Positions 8,867-17,537 of a DNA stretch of 57,706 nucleotides are shown piece by piece. The translations under genes were made by a program, and so were the position numbers. The notes beneath the pieces were generated by a model. It was given only the letters and a program-made list of their open reading frames with translations, did no database searches and was not told where the DNA came from. Origin of the DNA: Asticcacaulis sp. AC466 (GTDB lineage Bacteria > Pseudomonadota > Alphaproteobacteria > Caulobacterales > Caulobacteraceae); NCBI RefSeq assembly GCF_000495815.1, contig NZ_AWGE01000003.1, forward strand, positions 1-57,706, written 5' to 3'. Each line of letters begins with the position of its first letter. The stretch's first letter is position 1.

Positions 8867-11800
8867 GGGCTCCTCCGCTAAAATGAATGTGGTGAGCTAC
8901 CACACGTCACTGCACGCGGGTCTTTGCCATGGCCCGCTCGACGAAATCACCGAAATCACCGTCGACGATAAGGAGATGTGGGCGGGCTCGCTAACGACCA
9001 TCGGCACAATTCAGGTCAATAAGCCGGAGCTTTTCGGTGGGGTGCAGAACGAAGGCGGCGCCATCGGCACGATCCAATATCTCAAGGGCGATTATGTCCA
9101 GGTTATGCCTGAAGTCCTGGCGGCTAAACTAGGGCGCACGTCTGCGAACTGCCCGGCTTTTCGCGGGATTGCGAGCCTATTCTTTTATGGTGCGGCGGCA
9201 GGCAAGGGCTTTGCATGGAAGCAGAACAGCCCGATTATCGCCCAGACGATCAAGGCGCGGGTCAGTCGGGCACCGATTGGCCTCAACCCCGCATGGGTGA
9301 AGATCGACTCGGCACAAGGCGCCAATTTTGCGCACATTATCTACGAGTGTCTGACCAACGTGACGTGGGGCATGGGTGCGCCCGCATTCACTATCGATAC
9401 GGACTCCTTCAACAGCGCAGCCCATCAGCTTTATGACGAAGGCCTGGGCGGCACCATGGTCTGGGACAAGCAAAAGACTATTCAGGATTTTGTCAGCGAG
9501 CTTCTCTCGCTCATCCAGGGCGTGATGTTTCTCGATCCTACGACAGGCAAGCATACCATTGCGTTGCTGCGCGACGACTACGATCCTGCAACTCTGCCGG
9601 TATTAAACGAAGACAATTCGAAGATGACCAGCTTCAAACGGTCCTTGCCGGGCGAAGTAACCAGCGAGATCACGGTAAGCTGGACGAACCCGATCAATGA
9701 GCAGACCGAGACAGTCACGCGCCAGGTTGACGCACTGGTCGCTATCCAAGGGCAGGCGATCAACGATCAGCGCGACTATTATCCCATTCGCACGGTCGAA
9801 CTCGCGACACAGCTTTGTGAGCGGGACCTGCGCTCGGCGTCAGCAGGCTTAGCTACGTTCGATCTGCGCGTTGACCGTAGTGCGTGGAACCTCCGGCCCG
9901 GCAACTGCTTTATCGTGTCGTCGGATGTCAACGAAGTTGACGCACTGGTCGGACGCATCCTAGAAATCGACTACGGGACGACAACCGACTCCCAGATCAC
10001 CTTGAAATGCATCGAGGATATTTTCTCACTCGATCATGCGCCCGTCACCACGGCGCCGACGACACACTGGGTTGATCCGGCCGTCGCGCCGTCAACGCTC
10101 GATGCAGCGCTATTCATCACGGCCCCCTATTATTTCGCCAGTTCGGCCGACTTTCAGAGCCGCGCAATCGATCTGCAATACCCGCAGACACTGGCCGTTG
10201 CGCTCGGCTTCGAGCCTGGCCTGGATACGATCAATTACGACCTGATGAGCCGGATTATCTTGCCCAACGGCGATTCCGCCTGGCAAAATGATGGCACCAA
10301 TACGATTGTCGAACGTAGCCTTTTGTCCGGTCCCATGGGGCCAACGGCTACCAACTTAATTGTTGGCGGCAGCCTGCGCAGCGAACGCGGTCCAGTCGTG
10401 TCCGGGTTTGTCCTGTTTCAGGGTGGAGATGAGTACGGGCACGAGTTGGCCTATATTCACGATATTGCGACTGACGGTTCTTTGACACTCTATCGGGGTG
10501 CGCTCGATACTATCCCGCGCAACTGGGCGGCCGGTACGCCGGTCTGGTTCCTTCGACCGAACACCAAACTGACCGATGAAGTTGTTATCCGGTCGGCCGG
10601 CGAGATTGCCTACTACAAGATGCTGCCGCGCACCTCGCTCGGGCGTCTGGACCTCGATGCGGCGCCGCAAATTCCAGTGGCGATGACCGACCGCCCCTAT
10701 CGCCCTCTTCGGCCAGCCAATGTGAAGATCAATGGTGTCGCCTTCGCTGACGTGAATGTCAGCGCGGCGGCCAATATCGATATCACCTGGGCCACGCGGA
10801 ACCGGACCTATGAGGACGGTCAGGTGTTCAACTGGGCAGACGGCGCGACATCGCCCGAATACGGCCAGCATACGGTCGTTCAGGTCTATAACGGTGGCAC
10901 CCTGGTCTACGAGCACGCAGGTCTCTATCTGGAAACCTCACTGAGCCTGCCGAAGGACTGGTTTGCCCGATACGCGTCGGTGGCGATTGTCGTTCTGTCG
11001 CGGCGCGGCGATCTGGCGTCCTTACAGGCCTATCGCACGAATGTAACTGGTCTGGCGAACAATCCAGCGGCCGCCTTGCCGCCGGCATGGCCCGCAGTCG
11101 GAATCCCCCCGTCCATGGCGGAGAAGCCCGTGGTCGGAGATTTCACCGTGATCGCGGGGCCGACGGCTACGACATCGGGCCAGAGCATTCCGAGCGTATC
11201 CGTCTCAGGCGTGGTCAACAGCAGCACCGCCAAAAAGCTCCTTATCCGCTATCGCGAGAACGCCGGGGCTGTGGACTGGCGATACCATCCCGCCACGCAT
11301 GTCTACGGCACGATCGTGCGCGTCGATATTACGGCCGTGAAGCCGCAGACTGACTACTTGGTTGAAATCGCATATGGCGCCGACGGGGAATACGATAGCG
11401 ACTACGTGTATATTGGCCATGCGTCGTCCGGTCAGATGGTGGCCAATGATGTAACCTCGCTTAACGGACGCCTAGTCACAGAGGTTCTTGCGGACCTGGA
11501 CACGACCGGTGAACAACTCGCTGCGGAAGTGCTGCGCGGCCAGTTGCTGGAAGCCGAGATCAAGGCGCTCGTTTATGACGGCGACGGCAAGTCGATCAAA
11601 CTGGTCGTCATGGAAGCCATCGACAAGTCGGACACGGCCATAGCGAGGATGAACTTGCTGGGAGCCGTCAGCCCGTCAGGGACGGCGTTTGTGCTCGATG
11701 CCACTAAGGTCATGATCGATGGCACGACGACGCTGGCGCAATACCTGACCCAGACGGCGACAACGGTGAACGGCCATACGGCCTCTATCACGACGTTGCT

Positions 11801-12434
11801 GGAAGCGATCAATGGACTGGATGCCAAGCTTCAGATTACCGTGGACGCACCAGGCGGCACGGCGGCGATCATTCTGCGCGCGGGTTCGGCTGGTTCCGTA
11901 ATCGCCATGTCGTCCGATGAATTCTACATCTTCAGTGGTAGCGACGCATCGACGCGGAAAAAAGTATTCGGCTTCAGCGGCGGGCTTGTCACATTAGGGG
12001 CAGATGTTCGCGTGTCTGGCTCGCTGATCGTCGACGGATCGCTAACCATTGGAAAAGCAGTGGTGAATTTTGCGGTGCAGCCCTCCTACGCGAAGACCGC
12101 AACGAGCTATCACGGCAACGGCTCTACCATATACACGCTTTGTGAAACGACGATCACGCTTACGACCGCAGGCTACATCGAAACGAGTGCCAACGTCTAT
12201 CAGGGATTCCCAAGCGGTAACGACGCCTGGAACTGCTGGCTATATGTCGATGGTGTCGCTGACGAGCCCACATCCTATATCCAGGGCGCCTGGACGCAAG
12301 TTCAAGTCCGGATGGACACGATCAAATACAAGCCTGCGGGCACCTATACGGTTCAATTAAAATGGAAAGGGGGCTCGTCGGTTGAAAACGTCGTCGGCGT
12401 TCTTTTCGCCAAGGGATACGAGAAAACCTCATGA
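8859..12434 (+). CDS. tail tip protein (J-like/megatron-like receptor-contact protein)
   Basis: 1191 residues, the largest protein after the tape measure. It begins MGKGSSAKMNVVSYHTSLHA, a common opening for J-like tip proteins, and contains a hub region (HIIYECLTN..WGMGAPAFTID), fibronectin-like repeats around 620-830 and a C-terminal stalk (~840-1000) with ITTLLEAINGLDAKLQI and DGSLTIGKA, then a beta-rich tip with FAVQPSYAKTATSYHGNG. It starts inside the previous gene (ATGGGTAA). It probably forms the tail tip that contacts the host surface. Confidence 0.88.
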   Translation: MGKGSSAKMNVVSYHTSLHAGLCHGPLDEITEITVDDKEMWAGSLTTIGTIQVNKPELFGGVQNEGGAIGTIQYLKGDYVQVMPEVLAAKLGRTSANCPAFRGIASLFFYGAAAGKGFAWKQNSPIIAQTIKARVSRAPIGLNPAWVKIDSAQGANFAHIIYECLTNVTWGMGAPAFTIDTDSFNSAAHQLYDEGLGGTMVWDKQKTIQDFVSELLSLIQGVMFLDPTTGKHTIALLRDDYDPATLPVLNEDNSKMTSFKRSLPGEVTSEITVSWTNPINEQTETVTRQVDALVAIQGQAINDQRDYYPIRTVELATQLCERDLRSASAGLATFDLRVDRSAWNLRPGNCFIVSSDVNEVDALVGRILEIDYGTTTDSQITLKCIEDIFSLDHAPVTTAPTTHWVDPAVAPSTLDAALFITAPYYFASSADFQSRAIDLQYPQTLAVALGFEPGLDTINYDLMSRIILPNGDSAWQNDGTNTIVERSLLSGPMGPTATNLIVGGSLRSERGPVVSGFVLFQGGDEYGHELAYIHDIATDGSLTLYRGALDTIPRNWAAGTPVWFLRPNTKLTDEVVIRSAGEIAYYKMLPRTSLGRLDLDAAPQIPVAMTDRPYRPLRPANVKINGVAFADVNVSAAANIDITWATRNRTYEDGQVFNWADGATSPEYGQHTVVQVYNGGTLVYEHAGLYLETSLSLPKDWFARYASVAIVVLSRRGDLASLQAYRTNVTGLANNPAAALPPAWPAVGIPPSMAEKPVVGDFTVIAGPTATTSGQSIPSVSVSGVVNSSTAKKLLIRYRENAGAVDWRYHPATHVYGTIVRVDITAVKPQTDYLVEIAYGADGEYDSDYVYIGHASSGQMVANDVTSLNGRLVTEVLADLDTTGEQLAAEVLRGQLLEAEIKALVYDGDGKSIKLVVMEAIDKSDTAIARMNLLGAVSPSGTAFVLDATKVMIDGTTTLAQYLTQTATTVNGHTASITTLLEAINGLDAKLQITVDAPGGTAAIILRAGSAGSVIAMSSDEFYIFSGSDASTRKKVFGFSGGLVTLGADVRVSGSLIVDGSLTIGKAVVNFAVQPSYAKTATSYHGNGSTIYTLCETTITLTTAGYIETSANVYQGFPSGNDAWNCWLYVDGVADEPTSYIQGAWTQVQVRMDTIKYKPAGTYTVQLKWKGGSSVENVVGVLFAKGYEKTS

Positions 12435-12613
12435 TATATGTATCGTACCAGCCAGATTCAGCGGGAAGCACGAGCGGCTTTATTGTCCAAGTACTGCGCA
12501 ATCCAAATCTTAAGCCGGATCTATTATCGCTTCCGGTTGTCAGAGTTGATGAGTGGCGTGACGACTACGGCACAGCCTTCAAAGTGGTTAATGGTGAGGT
12601 CGTGCCGAAATGA
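12431..12613 (+). CDS. small tail-tip-linked protein of unknown function
   Basis: 60 residues, between the tip protein and the tailspike, coupled at both ends by ATGA overlaps. No membrane segment or motif is visible; the C-terminal half (VVRVDEWRDDYGTAFKVVNG) is hydrophilic. The tight coupling with structural genes suggests a tail-fibre accessory or a short connector protein. Confidence 0.7.
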   Translation: MIYVSYQPDSAGSTSGFIVQVLRNPNLKPDLLSLPVVRVDEWRDDYGTAFKVVNGEVVPK

Positions 12614-14979
12614 CGATCTCAGCCCCCGCGAATCCAGCGCTCATTCTCGACGATGGCACCACAACATTTGCGCCGACGGGCGGCGGCACGTTTACCCGCA
12701 AGGGTACGGTCGGCGGCGCGGCGCATGTGTTCGACACAGGCTCGTCGACCAACCCCTGGTCGGGGATTGCCGCATTTCAGGCGTCCGTTTTGAAGCGGTC
12801 TGCCGGCAATGAGCAATATATCGTCACGGTCGAAGGCTGTGCGAATGCGGGCTTTGTCGGTGAGGTGCGGGCGCTGACGACCTCGTGGAATATGACTAAC
12901 CCGGGGCAACAGGATCTCATGCGGATTTCGAACCTGGACCCGCTCGACAATACGATATGGCGCTACCTGCGTCTGTCGGTCCAGGTATCGGGCACGTTGC
13001 CGCAGATTGCCCTGACGGCATTTGTCCGCGCTCTATCCGATTTGCCTGTGTCGAGCTACGTACAGTTGATCCAGTTGCAGGTTTTCACACTGGAAAACAT
13101 ACAGAACGCGGTCGGCTGCTGGTTGCCATGGGCCACGGGCGTCGAGGGCGGCGGGCCGAACGGTGATGGGAAGTATCCGATCTATGACGGGGCAGGTCAT
13201 AGTGTGCTCGTTGCTTGTCCCGCGCAATGGGCGGCCGATGGCGGCGGGCTGTCACAGGGCAATATCGACGGCTTGCCGGTCTACAATAGCCCTGTGGCAT
13301 CGCCCATGGTGCCGGCCACTGTGCCCTTGCCGGGTGGCGGACGCGGCCTGGCCAAATTCGATCTGTTTCAGCTTACCTCCGCGTGGCGCCAATCACTGGT
13401 CTTCCAATCGGACCTGTCCGGCATTCAGGCAATCTTTGGCCTTACGACGGCCGGTCTGGAACGTCAGATAGATCTGAATGCGATTGTGCAGGTCTTCGGC
13501 GGGGTTATCGATCCGAGAAAGGCCCCATATAACTGCAAATTCGATTTCCGTGATTACCGCGCCTTCACGGCGACCGCCGGATCATCCATCATCGAGTCGG
13601 CGGATGCGAATGTCGTGACGGCGGCTGACCTCGGCAAGGAATTCTGGCTATCCAACGTTGGCCCCAACGGGTGTCTCTATGGCTGGATCGGCCAGATTAT
13701 CGATAGCCGCCATTTCCGTATCTATACCGACAACACCTTTTCCACGCCGAAAACATCGCCAAATTCGCAAGCCTACCTGGATGGAATGTGGGGTACGGAC
13801 GATACGGTCGGCATCCAACGCGCGTTCGATGACGCCGAGCCTTTCGATCATTATTCGCGCGGCAAGGTCGTCGTGATGACGGGCATCGCTATCGTCTCCG
13901 CCGTCCGGTTCGGATCGATTGCTATTTATGGCTTTGCGTCACAGACCTGCGGGTTTGCTCAGCGGCCGGAGAACTCGTCAACCACGTCGCCTATGGTGGC
14001 CGACAAGATTACCGGCGTATATGCCAGCAAGCGGCCGGCCCATTACAGCCTGATCAATCTCAGTTTCTTCGGTCAAAAATACTGCCAGTTCTACACGTCG
14101 TTCCGGAGGTGCTTTGAAATTAGAGGTGGTAACTTCGGCGCCTTCTATGAGGGCGCACCATACGGCCATATCGAAAACCTGATCTTTATTGAGGCTCAAT
14201 GGGAAGGGGCGTCACTGCAGAATGCTTTCGCCGGCAAGGCCTATGGGCTGCAGGCCTTCTCTAATAATTGGTGCGGCATCCGTTGCGGGCTGTGGGATCT
14301 GAATGGACATAGCTGGCACTGCGAAGCCAATGGCCATGCCGGTATCCTGTCGCACATGGCGGGGGCCAACCTGACCAATGTCAAATGCTCTTACAACGGC
14401 GGGAGCGCAAGCGGGACGTTCATTCATGAAAACTCGGCCAACTATACCGAACTTGGTGTCGGTAATTCGGTCACCAATATCCGGGTGCAGGAATCCTGGG
14501 GCCACGGCATCTGCCTGAGCAATACCGACCCCTTGAGCATTACCAACAATGCGTCCAGCAAAAACAAATTTTACTTGGGGGCGTGGGACGACGTGGGCAA
14601 CATGGGGCCGGGTCACGGCGTCCGTCCAAGCAGCCTGCCGTCCGTGCGCGCCATGATCTACGTCAAGGGCAGCACGACCAACGACAATATCCTGGACTTC
14701 GTTACAGGCACCTACGGCATCTCGGTCAGCGGTGCGCCACCCGAAAACAATGCCACACATGGCTACTTCGACACGGGCGGCCCGCAACGCAATATCATTC
14801 ATCTCCGCACACCCGGGACAACGAACAACCCTGCTGACTGGTACGCCGGCCGGACGACACCTTTGCCGGCTATTCCGGCCGGAACCGGCGCCTATGCGCC
14901 TGGCCCATGGGGCACGGATTCCGCAACCTCGATAAGCGCGCGGAATGAAGTGACCGTAAATGGCGTTTCGCCGCCGTGA
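12610..14979 (+). CDS. tailspike/tail fibre, right-handed beta-helix type
   Basis: 789 residues. An N-terminal jelly-roll-like part (residues 1-200) is followed by a DDTVGIQRAFDDAEPF segment at ~395, the usual entry to a pectate-lyase-like beta-helix. Repeated Asn/Gly-rich coils run from ~430 to 720 (HIENLIFIEAQW, NVTNIRV-like rungs). No catalytic residues can be named with confidence. It is the last tail gene before the lysis cassette, as expected for a receptor-binding depolymerase-like spike. Confidence 0.85.
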   Translation: MTISAPANPALILDDGTTTFAPTGGGTFTRKGTVGGAAHVFDTGSSTNPWSGIAAFQASVLKRSAGNEQYIVTVEGCANAGFVGEVRALTTSWNMTNPGQQDLMRISNLDPLDNTIWRYLRLSVQVSGTLPQIALTAFVRALSDLPVSSYVQLIQLQVFTLENIQNAVGCWLPWATGVEGGGPNGDGKYPIYDGAGHSVLVACPAQWAADGGGLSQGNIDGLPVYNSPVASPMVPATVPLPGGGRGLAKFDLFQLTSAWRQSLVFQSDLSGIQAIFGLTTAGLERQIDLNAIVQVFGGVIDPRKAPYNCKFDFRDYRAFTATAGSSIIESADANVVTAADLGKEFWLSNVGPNGCLYGWIGQIIDSRHFRIYTDNTFSTPKTSPNSQAYLDGMWGTDDTVGIQRAFDDAEPFDHYSRGKVVVMTGIAIVSAVRFGSIAIYGFASQTCGFAQRPENSSTTSPMVADKITGVYASKRPAHYSLINLSFFGQKYCQFYTSFRRCFEIRGGNFGAFYEGAPYGHIENLIFIEAQWEGASLQNAFAGKAYGLQAFSNNWCGIRCGLWDLNGHSWHCEANGHAGILSHMAGANLTNVKCSYNGGSASGTFIHENSANYTELGVGNSVTNIRVQESWGHGICLSNTDPLSITNNASSKNKFYLGAWDDVGNMGPGHGVRPSSLPSVRAMIYVKGSTTNDNILDFVTGTYGISVSGAPPENNATHGYFDTGGPQRNIIHLRTPGTTNNPADWYAGRTTPLPAIPAGTGAYAPGPWGTDSATSISARNEVTVNGVSPP

Positions 14980-15088
14980 CAATAAAATCACGTTAAGCGA
15001 GATTGTATCGCGAATTGGACGCAAAAGCGCGACGATTTGGACTCGCCACCCCGGAAAATTTCCTATAAGTTCCCGTGTATCGTGTAAA

Positions 15089-15103
15089 TCACATTTAACG
15101 TGA
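15089..15103. promoter_or_regulatory. operator-like dyad O1
   Basis: TCACATTTAACGTGA, matching the dispersed TCAC-N7-GTGA dyad, 17 bp before the holin start in the 140-bp gap between tail and lysis genes. A weaker half-site (TCACGTTAAGCGA) lies at 14988. The rest of the gap is AT-rich without an ORF. Confidence 0.65.
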
Positions 15104-15120
15104 TTATAGAGGTGCGCACT

Positions 15121-15420
15121 ATGTCCGATGAAACTCCCGTCGTGATCGATCCATCTGTGACCGCCACCCAAGCATGGGGGCTGTTGCGCCAGTTTCTCTT
15201 GTTGTTTGGTGGCACTATCTTGGGCAAGTTCCTTTCCAAGGAACAGATCGACTACCTGCTCTCCAATGAGTTCGTACAGTTCGTCGGCGCGGCGGCGGCG
15301 TTCGGTGCGTTGGTCTACGGCCAGGTTCATCTTCGGCTGACGAAGAAGACGCTGATTGCTGCGGCCGATGCCGCGCCGAACAGTCAGTTCGTCGTGACCA
15401 AGCCGAGCGTAACAAAATGA
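15121..15420 (+). CDS. putative holin (Pam3-gp28-like)
   Basis: 99 residues with two hydrophobic segments, LLRQFLLLFGGTILGKFL (~23-40) and FVGAAAAFGALVYGQV (~53-70), and a basic stretch after them. Size, topology and position before the endolysin fit a phage holin that permeabilises the inner membrane. ATG 15121 follows GAGGTG at good spacing; an upstream in-frame ATT-rich extension lacks a ribosome binding site. Its stop overlaps the endolysin start (ATGA). Confidence 0.75.
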   Translation: MSDETPVVIDPSVTATQAWGLLRQFLLLFGGTILGKFLSKEQIDYLLSNEFVQFVGAAAAFGALVYGQVHLRLTKKTLIAAADAAPNSQFVVTKPSVTK

Positions 15421-16061
15421 GCCTGCTTAACCGCCAGCAGTTCACCAGTTTTGCGCCCAAGGCAATCCTGAATACCCTTCCGGCGCTCGAAGCCGCGATT
15501 ATCGCCTACCCACAATTGGCCGACAAGGAAGTCCTGGACGACTGGTTGGGTCAGATGCACGTGGAAAGCGCCGGCTTTAGCACTATGGTCGAGAACCTGA
15601 ACTATAGCGTGGATAGCCTGATCGCCTTGTTCAGCCGCGCTCGCATCTCACTGGCCGATGCCCAGCACTTCGGACGCATCGACAAGGTGGTCAACGGTAA
15701 GAAGGTCGTTGTCCGGCAGGCCAATCAGTCGGCCATAGCCAACCTGATATACGGCGGCGCCTGGGGTAAGGAGCATCTTGGAAATACCGAGCCGGGCGAC
15801 GGCTGGAAGTACCGCGGGTCTGGTTTCAAACAGATCACCGGCCGCTACAACACTGAGAAATCCGGCTTCACGCCGGACGAACTGCGCGGCGATGTGTTCA
15901 AATCCGCACTGGCGGCCGCCCAGTTTTTCGTCTCGCGCGGCTGTATCGGCCCGGCGAAGGCCGGCGATATCAGAGAAGTTACCCGACTGATCAACGGCGG
16001 CCAGAACGGCTACGACGATCGTGTCGCAAGGACAGTCGCCGCGCGCAAGGTCATCCTGTGA
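15417..16061 (+). CDS. endolysin, glycoside hydrolase family 19 (chitinase-like)
   Basis: 214 residues. The fold markers of phage GH19 lysozymes are clear: HVESAGFSTMVENLNYS (catalytic Glu in HVESA, residue ~44), ANLIYGGAWGKEHLGNTEPG, GWKYRGSGFKQITGRYNT and the closing TRLINGGQNGYDDR. It would cleave glycan strands of peptidoglycan. No signal peptide is visible, so release depends on the upstream holin. ATGA overlap with the holin gene; TGATG with the spanin gene. Confidence 0.95.
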   Translation: MSLLNRQQFTSFAPKAILNTLPALEAAIIAYPQLADKEVLDDWLGQMHVESAGFSTMVENLNYSVDSLIALFSRARISLADAQHFGRIDKVVNGKKVVVRQANQSAIANLIYGGAWGKEHLGNTEPGDGWKYRGSGFKQITGRYNTEKSGFTPDELRGDVFKSALAAAQFFVSRGCIGPAKAGDIREVTRLINGGQNGYDDRVARTVAARKVIL

Positions 16062-16459
16062 TGCAACTCTCACTCAGAGAAATCGTTCTGGGGAGTTTGG
16101 CGGCGGCCTGCATTATTATCCTGGGTGCCCATCTGTATGGCGCCAGATCGACGATCGCAGACCTTCGTCGCGAGATCGATGGCCCGGTGACGGGCTATAA
16201 GGTGCGTCTCACCACGTGCCAGGCCAACGAAGCCACGTTCCGCGTCGCCATCGATCAGCAGAACAAGAGCTTTATGGCTCTTAAAACCGACTCGGCTACC
16301 CGGCTCGCCGCGGCGGAGCAACAGGTGTCCGCAGCGCACGCGGCCGCTCGTGCCGAGCGGACGAAATTTGATCGCATCATGGCCGCACCGCCCCAAGGCA
16401 AGACGTTGCTTGAGCGATATGAAGACGTTGACCGCCGTCTATTGGAGACCTTGCCATGA
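16061..16459 (+). CDS. i-spanin (Rz-like)
   Basis: 132 residues. One N-terminal membrane helix (IVLGSLAAACIIILGAHLYG, ~7-26) is followed by a periplasmic coiled coil rich in Ala, Gln and Glu. This topology, directly between the endolysin and an o-spanin lipoprotein, is diagnostic of Rz-type inner-membrane spanins, which fuse the inner and outer membranes at lysis. ATG 16061 sits in a TGATG overlap; GTG 16058 is an alternative one codon upstream. Confidence 0.8.
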   Translation: MQLSLREIVLGSLAAACIIILGAHLYGARSTIADLRREIDGPVTGYKVRLTTCQANEATFRVAIDQQNKSFMALKTDSATRLAAAEQQVSAAHAAARAERTKFDRIMAAPPQGKTLLERYEDVDRRLLETLP

Positions 16460-16749
16460 AGCGCTTTGTTCTGCCGGCGATCCTCACACTGACAGGATGT
16501 CAGACGTGCCCGGTCCCAGATCCGATCTATAGAACGGTCGAAGTCCAGACGCCAATCGCCGTAAGTTGTGTGCCGCATAATCTATCAGCAAGTCCGACCT
16601 ATAGCGACACGGAGGCTGCCTTGAAGGCCGCCCCCGATGGCGCCGCCCGTTACAAACTGAAAATTGAGGCTGGCCGGCAGAAGGACGCGCGACTGGCCGA
16701 GTTAGAGCCGGTCATCGCTGGTTGTCGGGGAGGTGGGGATGTCCGCTGA
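16456..16749 (+). CDS. o-spanin lipoprotein (Rz1-like)
   Basis: 97 residues with a signal peptide and lipobox (FVLPAILTLTGC, lipidated Cys15) followed by a Pro-containing segment (CPVPDPIYRTVEV). It starts in an ATGA overlap with the i-spanin gene, the normal separate-gene arrangement. Outer-membrane partner of the i-spanin. The C-terminal part (60-90) is helical and basic, longer than lambda Rz1. Confidence 0.8.
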   Translation: MKRFVLPAILTLTGCQTCPVPDPIYRTVEVQTPIAVSCVPHNLSASPTYSDTEAALKAAPDGAARYKLKIEAGRQKDARLAELEPVIAGCRGGGDVR

Positions 16750-17098
16750 ATCTGACTTCCTCAGGCCGATGCCGGAACAAGCCTTGCGAGAGAGTGAATT
16801 AGTGGCAGTTCGAACCTTGTCTGGCCACGTTGAGACCCTGGGGACTCAGATTGAGAGCCTCCGGATCGATATGCGTGAGGTCCGAGATAAGGTGATCACG
16901 TTCGAAGCGGCAAAAATGGAAGCTCAGATTACCGGCGTTCGCGCCGAGGTCCAGGCGCTTGCGATTAAGGTCGCTACGCTCGAATTGCAGCGCGCCACAA
17001 GCGTCGGCGCGAAGTCGTTGAGGACTGAGTTTAGAGAATGGCTCCCAACCTTGGCCATGCTGGGAGCCGCGCTTCTATTCTGGTTTAAGCACAGTTAG
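16739..17098 (+). CDS. coiled-coil, C-terminally anchored membrane protein of lysis cassette
   Basis: 119 residues. Residues 1-85 form a charged coiled coil (HVETLGTQIESLRIDMREVR), and the C-terminus is one membrane helix (LPTLAMLGAALLFWF) ending KHS. This resembles XhlA-type lysis accessory or antiholin proteins. ATG 16739 follows GGGGAGGTGG. It is the last rightward gene and converges with the leftward genes, the stops overlapping at 17095-17098. Confidence 0.7.
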   Translation: MSAESDFLRPMPEQALRESELVAVRTLSGHVETLGTQIESLRIDMREVRDKVITFEAAKMEAQITGVRAEVQALAIKVATLELQRATSVGAKSLRTEFREWLPTLAMLGAALLFWFKHS

Positions 17099-17421
17099 GC
17101 GGCGGTCGGCTGCTCGACAGAAGATTCGCCCGAGGCGTAAGGTACGCTGATTACGTAGGCCGAGACCATATACATAAATCCGATCTCAACGGCGTCGTAA
17201 CGGCCGCCTTTGATCATATCCCGGATGATCTTGCCGAGCAGGGTCGGATCATTGGTGCGGGAGATGAATTCCAGACATTCGGCCCCATAGGTACGACCAA
17301 GCTCGTTGTCGCGCCCATAGTTGCCGCACGGCTCGACAGACCACATTGATGTGATCTGGTTTAGCTCGTTTACGGCCACGAAATCGAGTTCGCGGATGTG
17401 CGTGGCTTTCTGCTTGGTCAT
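17095..17421 (-). CDS. hypothetical protein
   Basis: 108 residues, last gene of the leftward accessory block. Soluble and mixed alpha/beta, with a Cys-containing middle (CGNYGRDNELGRTYGAEC). No family recognised. ATG 17421 has GGGAG nine bases upstream; ATG 17430 sits too close to that site. A 16-bp variant of the dispersed operator lies 63 bp upstream. Confidence 0.65.
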   Translation of the reverse strand: MTKQKATHIRELDFVAVNELNQITSMWSVEPCGNYGRDNELGRTYGAECLEFISRTNDPTLLGKIIRDMIKGGRYDAVEIGFMYMVSAYVISVPYASGESSVEQPTAA

Positions 17422-17483
17422 CTCTTTCATCTCCCTGAAAAGAAAATTTTACCCCTTGATAGGACAATACGACCGTCAAAGAG

Positions 17484-17499
17484 TCAAACGTTAATGTGA
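17484..17499. promoter_or_regulatory. operator-like dyad O2 (16-bp variant)
   Basis: TCAAACGTTAATGTGA, a TCAA-N8-GTGA form with one extra spacer base, upstream of the leftward gene ending at 17095. The extra base makes it a weaker candidate than the other sites. Confidence 0.4.
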
Positions 17500-17537
17500 A
17501 CCAACTAGGAACAAAGTAAGGCTTTTTTGTGGCGGGA

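Noticed and set aside
14212..15330. Long leftward ORF of 372 codons over the tailspike end and holin
   Set aside because: It is antisense to two well-supported genes, crosses the noncoding gap and has no ribosome binding site or protein-like pattern.
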